Assembly: GCA_022316685.1 (NCBI GenBank)
Contig: JAKJHU010000109.1
Location: 992,001-1,056,000 of the forward strand
DNA length: 64,000 bases
Origin: Progne subis subis
Taxonomy: Eukaryota > Chordata > Aves > Passeriformes > Hirundinidae
Direction of reading: 5' to 3'
Positions 55,639 to 64,000 of the stretch are shown piece by piece (the first letter of the stretch is position 1; every line of letters starts with the position of its first letter). A program made the position numbers and the translations under genes. Below the pieces are notes generated by a model. It was given only the letters and a program-made list of their open reading frames with translations. It made no database searches and was not told where the DNA came from.

Positions 55639-58600
55639 TAAACTTAAACACATGCTTTGATTTGTTTAAATTAGCTCGTGGGTTATCAGCTCTGTGGAAG
55701 AACCTTGCAAATCTGACAGAGAGACAGTGAGCAAAAAAATGCCCCTGTGTGGAAGATAACTTGTGACCAAGGAGACAAAGGTAAGCCACCTCCTGACTAA
55801 TGGTAATTAGAAACTGAGCACTAGTCCACTTGAAGCTGCTACTGACTTTATTTACCAGGACACCTATGACATTCACATTCCTTAATTACACATACTTTGG
55901 TAGCTTCTGGTTGGTATTTCCCAATAAATTCCAGCATACTTTGTAATGGAAAAATATTTTGGAAAACTTCATAGAATCCCAGCAACAATCTAAGCTGAAA
56001 TCGAACTGGGAGGGCCATCTAGTCCAACACCTTGCTTAAAGCAGCTCCATTTAGCTCAGGCTGCTGAAAGCCTGTCCTCTAAAATTCTATCTCCAGGCTA
56101 TGTACACAGCACCACCTCCCTGGCAAGACGTTCCAGTGCTTGCCCATCCTCACAACGAAAACGTTTGTTATTGTACTTCACAGGCAGTTTGCACATTCCA
56201 TGTACCATCACCGTGCACCTCAGAGAAGTTCTGGGTACACCCCACCACAGTGGAGCTGAAGACAGCAACAAAGGTGTAATGCACGGGGCTGATGTGGTAA
56301 CACACTCACTACCAAGAAAAAGGGAGATACAGAACACTTTATAGAAGAATGAGTAACTAGATTGTCTGGCATGAAGAGGAAGTTCATCCATGGGAAATCT
56401 AAACTTACCATTTTCAAAATCTGTTACATGTCCTCTTGCAGTACAAACCTGGCCATGTTTTGTCAAGAAGCAAACCAGAAAGAATTATGGGACACTCCTG
56501 TGCACTTCCTCACTCAAATAATGCATTAGGTGATTATTTCTAAGCAGGTATATTGACAGATCTACCCCGAGCTCTAGATAACATCTCCTTTTACATGCCT
56601 GGTTTTATGAAGGGGGCCACCCATCCTAGCTGATATAATACACATGAAAGACTTGAAAAGAGTCTTAGCAGTGAATCATGGAGTACTCCCCTTTAATGGT
56701 CTAACAAGAGAGTAGGACAGACATAGTTTCTGAGAGATCAATGAACATTTTAGCCAGAAGCTTACTTGTGTCTAATGCAGGAGCAATAACTTTGCTCAAT
56801 TCTATTAGTGCTGTCTGTACAGAATGCTCTGCCCTAAAGCTCATCTGCCACTGGGATACAATCCAATGTTTATTTCCATTAGTTCAGCCATTGTTGGTAA
56901 CAAAAAAAATCAGAAGACAGTTGCAAACTAATGATTTACGGGTAGAATAAAACACGGGATGACCTTGGCTGCCTTCCATCCACCAAGAAAATGACTGGTA
57001 GTTAGAAATAAATTAAAATTATTGCAAGAGGATAGCATATTTTATTTCTCCAATAGGTAATTTTACCAGCTAAATAGCCCTGTCATTAAACTGGCAGCTG
57101 TTGTACAAATTATATTCCAAGATAAAGAAATTACAGCTTTCATAGTTGTTGCAGTGTTAAGAATGATGAAAACCCCAGTTCTAGAGTAACCAACAGGAAA
57201 GGAGCTCTGGTGTTTTAAGGCTGAGCACATACTCTTGGCTGGGCTGTGTTCAGCTGAATTACTCCTATGAAAGCTAAGCAGAGAAGATCCAATAAATATT
57301 TCTACTACCACAAATGGAAATTCCTTTACAGGTGATTCCAGAGGAAAAAACCAATCTTCCCTGACTGGAAATTGTAGCTAATGAAACTTCAGAACTTTGT
57401 TTTGCAATTTAAGTTATTCTGATAAAACCATCAGCAACATACTCTGCATATTTTTGACAGTGACTGCAGTGAGACTTCTTTTACCTTTATCCATTTTTAG
57501 AAATCCTTCATGCTCCGTTCCTGTTTAACAACTTCTTTTTTGGCCAATGGAGAATAAATAAAAAGCAAACTATCCAAACAGTTGCAGTGGGGTACTACAG
57601 AGAACAAAGTGGTGGCCTGTGCAAGTATAATTTATAAATATATTCTGGTGTACAGCTAGCCAAAAAGCAACATGTGGAAAGAGTTTCCATGTTTGCAAAA
57701 GTACATCTCCAACGTCAGTCAGGAATGGAAATACACTTTATAGTTGTGATACCCCATCACTGGTCAAAAAAATCCACAACTAACAAAAGAAAGATAATTC
57801 AAAAAGATGAAGGGAGGATGTATCCTTCCTGCTTTTAATTTTTAAAACAGAAATTCTGGTTTTGTCTGCCAAGCACTAAGCACCAGCTTCAAATCAGCAT
57901 GGGACTTCTCAGAGAACCAGCCACCAATTATTTTTAAATCCCAAGCAAAACAGGCTAACTATTTTCCCCAATTCCTCTAATGAAATAATTAATACCTTGC
58001 TTGAAACTTTCAAGATAATTTCATCTGCAGAATATGCCAGACCCTAAGAATTCTAACCCCAATTGCCTGAGCAGCGGCAAAGCAGTAAGAAACTGAACAC
58101 AGGATCTCAGAAAAGGAAGCACTGGCAAACCTTTCCAACAGGAATATTCTCAGCCCCATCTCTAACTACTGAATAAATGCACATCACCAGTGAGGTCACA
58201 AAGGTGCAGCACAGGGTGAATCGGTGCCTGCCTCCACTGCTGGGCTGCAGGGAACCACGGTGACTTGTCTGCTCTGCCCACCTGCCCTGGCACAGCTGGC
58301 ACCACACACACAGGGCAGCCTGGAATCCTCCTGGCTGCTGCTCTGCTCTGGGCACAGCCAGGCAAGCCTTCCCTCAAAAACAGACAAGCACACACACAAC
58401 ACCATGAACAAGCAATCCCTTAGAAAGCTCAGAAAAGATGATCAAACTAAAAAGCAAAAACCTGGCAGAATTTTAGACATTAAACACCATTAGGAGCCAT
58501 TTTTCCCATCAGATGCCGTACACAATGTTAATGTGAATATTATAATGCTGACAAGTTGTTCTTGACTGAATTATGAAGTTAATAATTTACAAATATGCAA

Positions 58601-61600
58601 ATATACAAATAATTTACAAAAATGCAGTACTCATGTCAATGTCTTATGCTGCTAGCTGCAGCAAATGAGTACATTTACCTGATATTATACAGTTGAGACA
58701 GTTGTTTGGCAGCAAGTCAGGCCAGTTAGAGGGATATGAATGCTGTCATCTTTCTATAGACCGTATTTTTCCACAGCAGATGACACATAGAAGCTGCAAG
58801 AGAACCTGCTCTGCTTTCTCATATTTACTCCTCTCCCAATGCAGTATTTCTTTGTTTGATGTACAGGTTGTTATAACCATCAGAGCTCATATTTAGGGCT
58901 ACTCTGGTCAGACATTCAGGAGTACCTGGCTCAGAATCAAGAGCAGCGAGAGCTGTTCCTGAACCCCACCTGGGATAATGAGCCTACCTTTACTCAGACT
59001 ATGAAACAGTAACATCAAAAATTTTGAGAGATTGAGAGTGTTATCTGGCTGTATAGCAAAGTTCCTAAAAACAAATGGTTTACAATTTATGACTGTCAAG
59101 ACCTTTAGTATGGTCTAACAGACAAAATACTGCACTGGGACTCAAGAAGTCACTCCTTTGCTTAATGGGTTTGGTGAAGAGAGAACCTCTCCCTTGTAAA
59201 ATGGGGGGTATACCATTTACCTGGCAATTTCACAACCTTGACAGACCCAAATCACAAAGTATCATTGTGCAAGGGTGCTATGAAGAGGACTGCAGTTTTG
59301 CCACCAAAGACACTTATAGAGTTGGCACTTAGTAACTTATGGCAGAAGCCAAGCCTTAGGTTTAGAACTTTGTTAAGGTTAATGTAAGCGACTCAAAACC
59401 AGTGTTATGAAATAACACAGTGTCTACAGCTCCTCCTAATCCATCACACAGACAAGGCAACTCACCACCAACAGCAGTTCATCACAGAATCCTAGGCTGA
59501 GATCCAGGAGACCTGGACCTAAACCTAAAAATCCAGTTGGGGACCTAAATATTGATGGTTTTGTATTTCAAAAGTACCTGCCACAAGCCAGGAGTGGTAG
59601 CTGAAGCTAGAAATCTCCAGGATTTATCTGGAGGATATCTCACAGTTCACCGAAACAAGAAGTAAATCACCTGGGGATCATCCTGTTGTGGTCTGATGGC
59701 CACCTCAGCACTCACTTATCCTGAGCCTCAACATCCATCCCTGCTTTCTACTTTACAGCAAGTTAGTCAAGAACCCATTTGCATAAGACAAATGGCAAAA
59801 ACTCCTGGCTCGTTGCCCCAAAAATGGTTTTACACCGTTTTCATGTAAAATATATTCATCTGAGATATTTCAAACTTCACCTTCCCTTACCTCTAGACTG
59901 AATCACTGAACATTTGGGGGCCTGGGAAGAGTCTTAAATCTTGACTTGCTTCCAGGAACTAGAAGCTTCTACTGCAACCTTTTGAGCTTGCCAAGAACCT
60001 CTGACTGAGCTACAGGGAAGTCGCCTTTTGCATTTAAAGCAGGGCAATTAATTTGGTTTTAACTGCTCTTCCTTTTCCTAGGACTACTAGCTGCCGTCTC
60101 TAACAATGGCTTTTGTATGTTAGTACTGTGTCAGGCTAGCTGTACTTATTCAACAAATGACCTACTGGAACCATTAATTTTCTGTTGCTCACATTTGTTT
60201 TCCTCACCTCTGAAAACACAAGCCCAGCAGCAGAGGCAGCTGACTGCTGTTTGACAAATACCATGCTGACAATATCCTGGCTGCAGCTAATGCTTCCTTA
60301 GCACTGAGACCTGTCACCCCAGAGCACAAGTCCCAGTGGTACTTCTCAAAGCTCAGCTTGCAGCGAAGTACATGAACTGTTTGATTTGCCTTGACAAGAT
60401 ATGTGTAAATAAAGACATAACTGAACTTTACCCCTTGTTCTTGGCAGATCTGGGTTAGTCTTTCCAGCTGCTCATCTTGAATAACTTTTGCCTTCTCATA
60501 TTGCTGAATCATCATCTCCATCTCCACTTTCACTGGAAGGACATATGCTGGAAAACACAAATAAAACTTAAAGCAACCCAGCTGTGATTTGGTTTTTTAT
60601 CAAAGAGTAAACCTTTACAGGCCAAAGAGCATCATCCCTTTCCCCTGAATCTAGAGAAATGGAGTATTTCTAATAGGAGCAGCACTGGAGAACTTTTTCC
60701 AGGGAAGGGTTTCTAACATAGGAAATGCAGTGTCTAGATATTGTTTGCTCAGATCTCCATCTGCCTGGCCGAACTGAAATGCATGCTGTCTGCTCTTCCC
60801 AGATTCCATGCTAGTACAGCTCTTCCCCAGTGCTTACCACAGATTTCCTGAATTGCTGGGTAGGAGGATTTTCTGACTCTCGGAGTCAGTCCCATTCCCT
60901 CTAAACCTGAACAGCACAGCTCCCTCAGGAAAAGAACTATTCCAGAGCCCTAACTATTTAATTCCTAGACTTTGTGGTAAGAAATCAGCCCTTAATGGAC
61001 ACAGCAGACTAAGAAAGATATTTTGAAGAAACAAAAAGGGCATTTATATTCTATAGCTTTTCAACCTACAGTCCAGTTTTCAGTATGTTTTCTAAATGGC
61101 TCTTGAAATTTTGCTCCTGTCTTAACTATTGCAAACTCAGAGTGATCAGAAAAGCTGGTCAATACATACTGCAAATAATGTTTTCTGAAGCTACACAAAA
61201 TCCTGACATTTTCTTTTTTGCTTCAATCAGAGGGCTATGACACATCCTGAACTCTGAACACAGAGTTTCCTGGACATTTAAACCCAAAATAACAACTTAA
61301 CTCTGATTTTTCACACATGAGCAAAATGATCATTCATTTATTTCTTTTCCCTAAGCTGCCTGAAGCGGCTGAGCACACAGTAACCTACACTAAAGTCCTT
61401 GCTCCCAGGCCCAGCCACCGAGACTGCTCTCTGCAACTTTCCCTTGCTGGGGCCTTTTCATCTCCCCTGGAACATCCCCATAGAGGTCTGTGCAAACCAC
61501 CACCGACATACACTTCACTTCCAGGATATAGAGCTGGGAATCCCCAGGGCAAGGAAATCCTCCTGGAATCTGACATAAAACTTATTTACTGACAAGAATT

Positions 61601-63936
61601 TAGAAAACAAAGTCCCAAGACAGAGCTGGCTGTATAGTTATGGGGCGACTGCAGCAAATATCAGCAAAGCAGACTGGAATCAATTATTTTGCAGAATTGG
61701 GAATGATATCTGGTGGCAAGAGACAGGCTGGGGCATTTACTTTACAGGACAGGGGATGGGAAGGTGCCTAACAGGAAAACAAGCCAATGAATTATAAAGG
61801 CTCCCAAGGAGCAGGAGATACAGCCATGATCTCCAGACCTACTCTCCTCCATGGGAGTCATAACTCTCTTCTGTTCAGTGCTAGCAAAATGTAAGAGAAA
61901 TGACAATGACAGGAACAGTGCTAGCAACCAATCTCTCTGTATTTTTAAAACCTCTTTTTCCCAGCCTGCCAGGTAATGCTTGGAGTCACAAACTGAGTCC
62001 CCACTCACCATCAATGATCCTCTTCACTCTCCATATGCGCAGTGTGATGATAAGGCTGATAGCATCCCACGGGCTGCTGGGGCCGTTAGCCACTGTTGAG
62101 GCCACCATTGGTGCCAAGGACAAGATTATGACAGCACCATCAAACACCTAAAGAGAAATCAGCTTTTTCAAATCTTTCCTTAAAATCATATCCCTGCCGT
62201 TCCTCTTTGAACTCTTGAAGGACTCCCTCTTTGCCCAAAAGAAATGCAATTATGGCACCTATTTGAAAGGGATATGAGAGGTGGCCAAGCCACAGAGAGG
62301 CTGCATCCTTTTTAGGCAGCACAACAGAATTCCTCAGTGCTTTTTATGAGGTGAGGAGAGATAAATTGTGGTGGAAGGGCAGGGGGAGAGAAAGGTATTT
62401 GGAAATACTGGCCAAAATCCCCAAGGAGAAGTGATAGTCTAAATGTTATTACAGCCATAGTTTTATCATCGCTGGTATTTATTACTTGTTACTTGGCATA
62501 ATGTCATCTCAAAATAAAATGCAGTCCCTACCCATAGATCTTCCTGTCTAAATGAAGAGATCAAGAAGACAAGTAGAAAAAGATGGAGCCAAGAGACTTG
62601 ATGGCTCTTGGCCATGTCCTGGCTACACAACACGAGTGGGAATGGCGGTGCACCTAGACAGAACGACTGCCTGCTCTCACTTTCATGGGGCAGCAAGGCT
62701 TGCAAGGAGTTTGACAATTGGGACCCCTCAGAATGATTTATGTGACACTGGCAGCATTGGGATTAGATCAGAAAAAGCAATTGTACAAAGCATTGGACAG
62801 AAATGAGCCAGTGAAATGAGCAAAGTGGCAGCAGTGCTGTGTCTGTCCCACACTGGCCTAGCAGGGTAGAACAGAGCACCGTGTTCTCATTCCTGCTGAC
62901 ACCCTCCCCTGCTGCCATGGCCCACTGATTAACTGCTTGCATAAAGAGGCCAGGCACGGATTTTTGTAAGAACTACTTATTCAGAACTGTGCATAAAAAT
63001 TCAGCATATTGAAAAGCATTACTTCTTACTGCAACTCGGTGGGCAGTAAAAAATACCACTATTCCAAATGACCAAAATGAATTATCAGAAACTGCTGCAT
63101 TTAGCCTTAATAAAAAGAAACCCCAGATCCACTATTTAAGTTTCATTTCACTTTTTTAGCAAAACAAGTTAAAATGTTTACAACTTCATTATAAAAATAT
63201 GCAAGTCTCTAGATTGCTTAAGCTCCAAGAACACCCAGATTGTCTTCTGGTTCTTCCTGCACAGTAGTGATTTATGAGGCAGTATCAAGAAAGAGTTTTT
63301 AATTCTCCCCATCTCCAGATTTCTACTCCGATTTGGATTATGTATTATTTCTAACACACAAATTTCCTTTTCTTTCTCTTCAGGAGTATACACATTCTAC
63401 CTAATTTTTAATTTGAGGTACTAATTACAGTGTTTATCAAAACAATTTCACAATAAAAATGGAGGTTTTGCCAAACTAGTACTGACTACCAGGAAAATAC
63501 ATGCAATTTTTTAACTAACTCAACTAACTTCAACTCAATTATGGCAATGGGATATAAAACTCAGGTGACAATTTTCACAACTCAGGGTAGCAGTATCACA
63601 AGTTAGACCAGCACAGCTCTAACAACAACAGGCACACAAAGAGCAAGAAGGACAAATCCCTCCCTTCATAAAATATTTTCAAATATTGCAATCTTCTGAG
63701 TCTCTCACAGAAAAAGAGACTGCGTCATTCAGCTATGGATAACGCATGATGAGAAGAATGTGTGCATTTATCTCCCTTAAAAGATACTGCACTGCACCAG
63801 GTTAATTATGAAGCCATCCAAAGCAGTTCTTCATGGTCTTGCTGGGGCTGCCTAAAAACAGTACCAAGAGAGAGCTTACCTCTATTTTGTTTTCAATGTA
63901 ATCCCATATGCCAAGGACCACAATCCTCAAAATAGT
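31785..63936 (-). CDS. TMEM266: Transmembrane protein 266 (voltage-sensor domain protein HVRP1), 3' part of the gene
   Basis: Six coding exons on the - strand join in phase to 372 residues plus stop; human TMEM266 is about 531 residues, so roughly 160 N-terminal residues (with S1 and S2) lie beyond 64000. TMEM266 is a membrane protein with an Hv1-like voltage-sensor domain but no known pore. Visible here are the S2-S3 linker, S3, S4 with three arginines at every third position (visible residues 56, 59 and 62, plus Lys61), a coiled coil (about 70-128) and an acidic, serine-rich cytoplasmic tail ending Arg-Val-Pro-Glu-Ala. The tail end and the S4/coiled-coil region agree closely with what I recall of the human protein. 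Adjacency to ETFA supports the call. Confidence 0.96.
31805..31810 (-). terminator. TMEM266: TMEM266 poly(A) signal
   Basis: AATAAA read on the - strand, about 460 bases after the stop. It lies only about 180 bases from the ETFA signal on the other strand, so the genes are tail-to-tail. Confidence 0.75.
32273..32841 (-). CDS. TMEM266: TMEM266 last coding exon (C-terminal tail)
   Basis: Acceptor CCCTGCAG followed by 569 bases, completing a split Asp codon and encoding 188 residues to TAG. It begins Ser-Gly-Val-Pro-Glu-Ala-Ala-Ile-Cys-Val-Val-Thr-Thr-Ala-Ala-Ile-Asp, followed by Pro-Asn-Ile-Ser-Ser-Glu-Leu-Phe. The middle is serine/alanine-rich low-complexity cytoplasmic tail (Ser-Ser-Gln-Thr-Leu-Gly-Ser-Ser, Leu-Leu-Ser-Ser-Leu-Ser-Glu), and the end is Arg-Val-Pro-Glu-Ala. 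The exon is very GC-rich with many CpGs. No frameshift is seen. Confidence 0.95.
33772..33806. repeat. (TG)n microsatellite
   Basis: Uninterrupted TG dinucleotides, about 17 copies, inside the AT-rich array. Likely polymorphic. Confidence 0.95.
34403..34454. repeat. (CA)n tract joined to a GTGTGCGCACAC palindrome
   Basis: About 19 perfect AC dinucleotides (34403-34440) run directly into GTGTGTGCGCACAC, whose last 12 bases (34443-34454) are a perfect palindrome. The whole 50 bases alternate purine and pyrimidine apart from the junctions, the composition that favours Z-DNA. Confidence 0.9.
35782..35820. repeat. TG/CA inverted repeat around TATATA
   Basis: A (GT)n arm (35782-35800), the centre TATATA (35801-35806) and a (CA)n arm (35807-35820) form a perfect palindrome of at least 34 bases. 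Cruciform extrusion or replication slippage is plausible. Confidence 0.9.
37870..38460 (-). mobile_element. GC-rich CR1-like LINE fragment within the AT-rich array
   Basis: On the + strand it begins with ATGGTTTGGGTTGGGAGGCA (37879-37898), then CATCCAGTGCCACCCCTGCC-like and CCACGGTGCTCACCCTGTCC-like blocks. These are the inverted 3' end of avian CR1 (the usual form is GTTTGGGTTGGAAGGGACCT). The first ~230 bases are convincing; the rest is GC-rich, with an internal 6-base TCCTGA/TCCTGC repeat (38120-38200), and may be CR1 or local duplication. Composition breaks sharply with the flanks on both sides, which marks it as an insertion. Confidence 0.7.
39175..39206. repeat. (TG)n(TA)n microsatellite
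   Basis: About ten TG units followed by a TATATATA run near the end of the AT-rich array. A second TA run lies at about 39274-39289. Confidence 0.9.
39411..39990. repeat. 49-bp minisatellite, about 12 copies
   Basis: Head-to-tail copies of a 49-base unit built from CAGAGCCCCCAGTGCTGCCC, AGCAGGGTGTG and CAGAGCCCCCAGCATGGA. Two main variants differ at the CATGGA segment (CATGGACA versus CACAGGCA or CACGGGCA), and the copies are otherwise nearly identical, so the array is young or homogenised. 49 is not a multiple of 3 and the unit has no stop, so every frame on both strands is open for about 240 codons. These are not genes. Confidence 0.95.
40443..40493 (-). CDS. TMEM266: TMEM266 coding exon, second to last
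   Basis: A 51-base exon, acceptor TTCTTTCAG and donor GTGAGT, phase 1 at both ends. It encodes (Glu)-Asp-Asp-Met-Asn-Asn-Tyr-Ile-Ser-Arg-Tyr-Tyr-Asn-Glu-Pro-Ser-Ser, matching the Asp-Asp-Met-Asn-Ser-Tyr-Ile-Ser block of human TMEM266. The phase fits both neighbours exactly. Confidence 0.94.
43175..43206. repeat. Poly(T) run, 32 bases
   Basis: Uninterrupted T. Equivalent to a poly(A) on the - strand, but no retroposed gene body is recognised beside it. Length may be unreliable. Confidence 0.95.
43468..43600 (-). mobile_element. CR1 LINE 3' fragment
   Basis: The + strand reads AATCACAGAAATTTTCTGTT (43468 on), GGAAAAGGCCTTTAAGGTTG, then a CTACCAGGAAACCTAAAACT-like block and GCCACATATCC. This is the inverted CR1 3' end of the type with 'ttggaaaagacctttaagat'. 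The far border is uncertain. Confidence 0.7.
50642..50828 (-). CDS. TMEM266: TMEM266 coding exon (coiled-coil end and acidic linker)
   Basis: A 187-base exon, acceptor CCCTTTAG and donor GTGAGT, encoding 62 codons plus one base. It starts Phe-Glu-Ile-Arg-Gln-Leu-Arg-Ala-His-Leu-Ala-Gln-Gln-Asp-Leu-Asp-Leu-Ala, continues Ala-Glu-Arg-Glu-Ala-Ala-Leu-Gln, and then an acidic stretch (Glu-Asp-Ser-Asp-Asp-Glu-Ala). The first part continues the coiled coil and is highly conserved with human; the acidic linker diverges. Confidence 0.96.
53312..55050. repeat. 34-bp minisatellite, about 1.7 kb
   Basis: Tandem copies of a 34-base unit (GGGCACGGACCGGGACACAG followed by TGTCACCCTGTCAC). In the first 350 bases a longer variant carrying AGTGTCACAGTGTCATCCTG alternates with the 34-base form, giving a ~76-base higher-order repeat. 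Further on, a variant with CAGTAACCGACTGGGACACA is interspersed. Copies decay gradually after about 54,800. Each unit has the near-palindrome GACACAGTGTC. The open frames rich in Cys-His-Gly and Arg-Ala-Arg-Thr-Gly-Thr here are products of the repeat, not genes. Immediately upstream (53,050-53,330) the DNA is GC-rich and unique. Confidence 0.95.
55590..55632. repeat. Poly(A) run, 43 bases
   Basis: Uninterrupted A preceded by AAAAAAAGG. No recognisable retroposed gene or SINE body lies upstream of it. Its length should be treated as approximate. Confidence 0.95.
55970..56180 (-). mobile_element. CR1 LINE 3' fragment
   Basis: The + strand shows CATAGAATCCCAGCAACAAT, then ACTGGGAGGGCCATCTAGTC, CAACACCTTGC, a long spacer, and GGCAAGACGTTCCAGTGCTT with GCCCATCCTCACAACGAAAA. 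This is the inverted CR1 3' region down to the 'ttccagtgcttgaccaccctc' block. It is a moderately diverged copy. Confidence 0.8.
60432..60547 (-). CDS. TMEM266: TMEM266 coding exon (end of S4 and coiled coil)
   Basis: A 116-base exon, acceptor TTTTCCAG and donor GTAAAG. It completes a split Ala codon, then encodes Tyr-Val-Leu-Pro-Val-Lys-Val-Glu-Met-Glu-Met-Met-Ile-Gln-Gln-Tyr-Glu-Lys-Ala-Lys and Asp-Glu-Gln-Leu-Glu-Arg-Leu-Thr-Gln-Ile-Cys-Gln-Glu-Gln-Gly. This is the cytoplasmic helix directly after S4 that begins the coiled coil, as in Hv1. Almost identical to human. Confidence 0.97.
60548..62008 (-). other. TMEM266: TMEM266 intron (1.5 kb)
   Basis: Unremarkable intron; nothing recognised. 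Confidence 0.85.
62009..62147 (-). CDS. TMEM266: TMEM266 coding exon (S3 and S4 of the voltage sensor)
   Basis: A 139-base exon, acceptor TCTCTTTAG and donor GTGAGT, phase 0 start and phase 1 end. It encodes S3 (Val-Phe-Asp-Gly-Ala-Val-Ile-Ile-Leu-Ser-Leu-Ala-Pro), a short Asn-Gly-Pro-Ser-Ser-Pro-Trp-Asp loop, and S4 (Leu-Ile-Ile-Thr-Leu-Arg-Ile-Trp-Arg-Val-Lys-Arg-Ile-Ile-Asp). Three arginines spaced by three are the gating charges, and the Asp of Phe-Asp in S3 is the usual counter-charge. The Leu-Arg-Ile-Trp-Arg-Val motif is shared with the Hv1 proton channel family. Confidence 0.97.
62148..63879 (-). other. TMEM266: TMEM266 intron (1.7 kb)
   Basis: AT-rich intron with nothing recognised. 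Confidence 0.85.
63880..63936 (-). CDS. TMEM266: TMEM266 coding exon (S2-S3 linker), most upstream in window
   Basis: A 57-base exon, acceptor TTTTACTAG and donor GTAAGC, phase 0 at both ends. It encodes Thr-Ile-Leu-Arg-Ile-Val-Val-Leu-Gly-Ile-Trp-Asp-Tyr-Ile-Glu-Asn-Lys-Ile-Glu, which runs straight into Val-Phe-Asp of S3. Exons for S1, S2 and the N-terminus must lie beyond 64000. Confidence 0.95.
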
Positions 63937-64000
63937 CTAGTAAAACAGATTGGGGGAAAAAAGATTATGAATGTTACTGCAGTCTTAGATAAACGTTTAG
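63937..64000 (-). other. TMEM266: TMEM266 intron, cut by window end
   Basis: Only the last 64 bases of the next intron upstream in the gene are present. Confidence 0.85.

Larger units (their letters stand above)
50829..60431 (-). other. TMEM266: TMEM266 intron (9.6 kb)
   Basis: Holds a 34-bp minisatellite (53.3-55.05 kb), a 43-base A-run (55590-55632) and a CR1 fragment (55970-56180). A short CACAGAATCCTAGGCTGAGA stretch near 59486 is a weak second CR1 trace. The rest is unremarkable AT-rich sequence. Confidence 0.8.

Noticed and set aside
59484..59530. Possible further CR1 end (CACAGAATCCTAGGCTGAGA)
   Set aside because: Only the first 20 or so bases fit and the following blocks are missing; too weak to list as a feature.

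Overview
The window is vertebrate nuclear DNA, and most likely from a bird, possibly a songbird. The grounds are spliced genes with GT-AG introns, several fragments matching the remembered 3' end of avian CR1 LINEs, a very GC-rich promoter with minisatellites, and the ETFA–TMEM266 gene pair, which is also adjacent on human chromosome 15. Species assignment is inference.

Layout. Bases 1-1200 are unannotated upstream DNA. Bases ~1200-2520 are a CpG island that starts with a 19-bp GC-rich minisatellite (~1460-2100) and ends in the ETFA promoter, which has CCAAT boxes, GC boxes and a TCTCGCGAGA element. ETFA, the alpha subunit of mitochondrial electron transfer flavoprotein, runs on the + strand from 2242 to a poly(A) signal at 31622. 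All 12 coding exons can be read with consensus splice sites and consistent phase except one. Exon 8 carries one extra G in the GG at 15271-15272, which shifts the frame and gives a stop in exon 9.

TMEM266 (HVRP1, a voltage-sensor-domain protein related to Hv1) lies tail-to-tail on the - strand. Its poly(A) signal is at 31805-31810, so the two 3' ends are only about 150 bp apart. The last six coding exons are in the window: the S2-S3 linker, S3, S4, the coiled coil and the cytoplasmic tail to the stop. The exons for the N-terminus, S1 and S2 lie beyond base 64000.

The TMEM266 introns hold the structurally strangest DNA. About 6 kb of the last intron (~33.0-39.3 kb) is AT/CA-rich, with recurring diverged blocks that look like an old, degraded tandem array. 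It is interrupted by a GC-rich CR1-like insert. Next to it is a 49-bp minisatellite (~39.41-39.99 kb), and a ~1.7-kb 34-bp minisatellite lies at ~53.3-55.05 kb. The many long open frames in the minisatellites arise because a repeat unit without in-frame stops stays open; they are not genes.

I found no bacterial-style operon, CRISPR array, rRNA or tRNA. The most consequential observation is the ETFA exon-8 frameshift, which is either an assembly base error or a genuine null allele. The most unusual sequence is the degraded 6-kb array.
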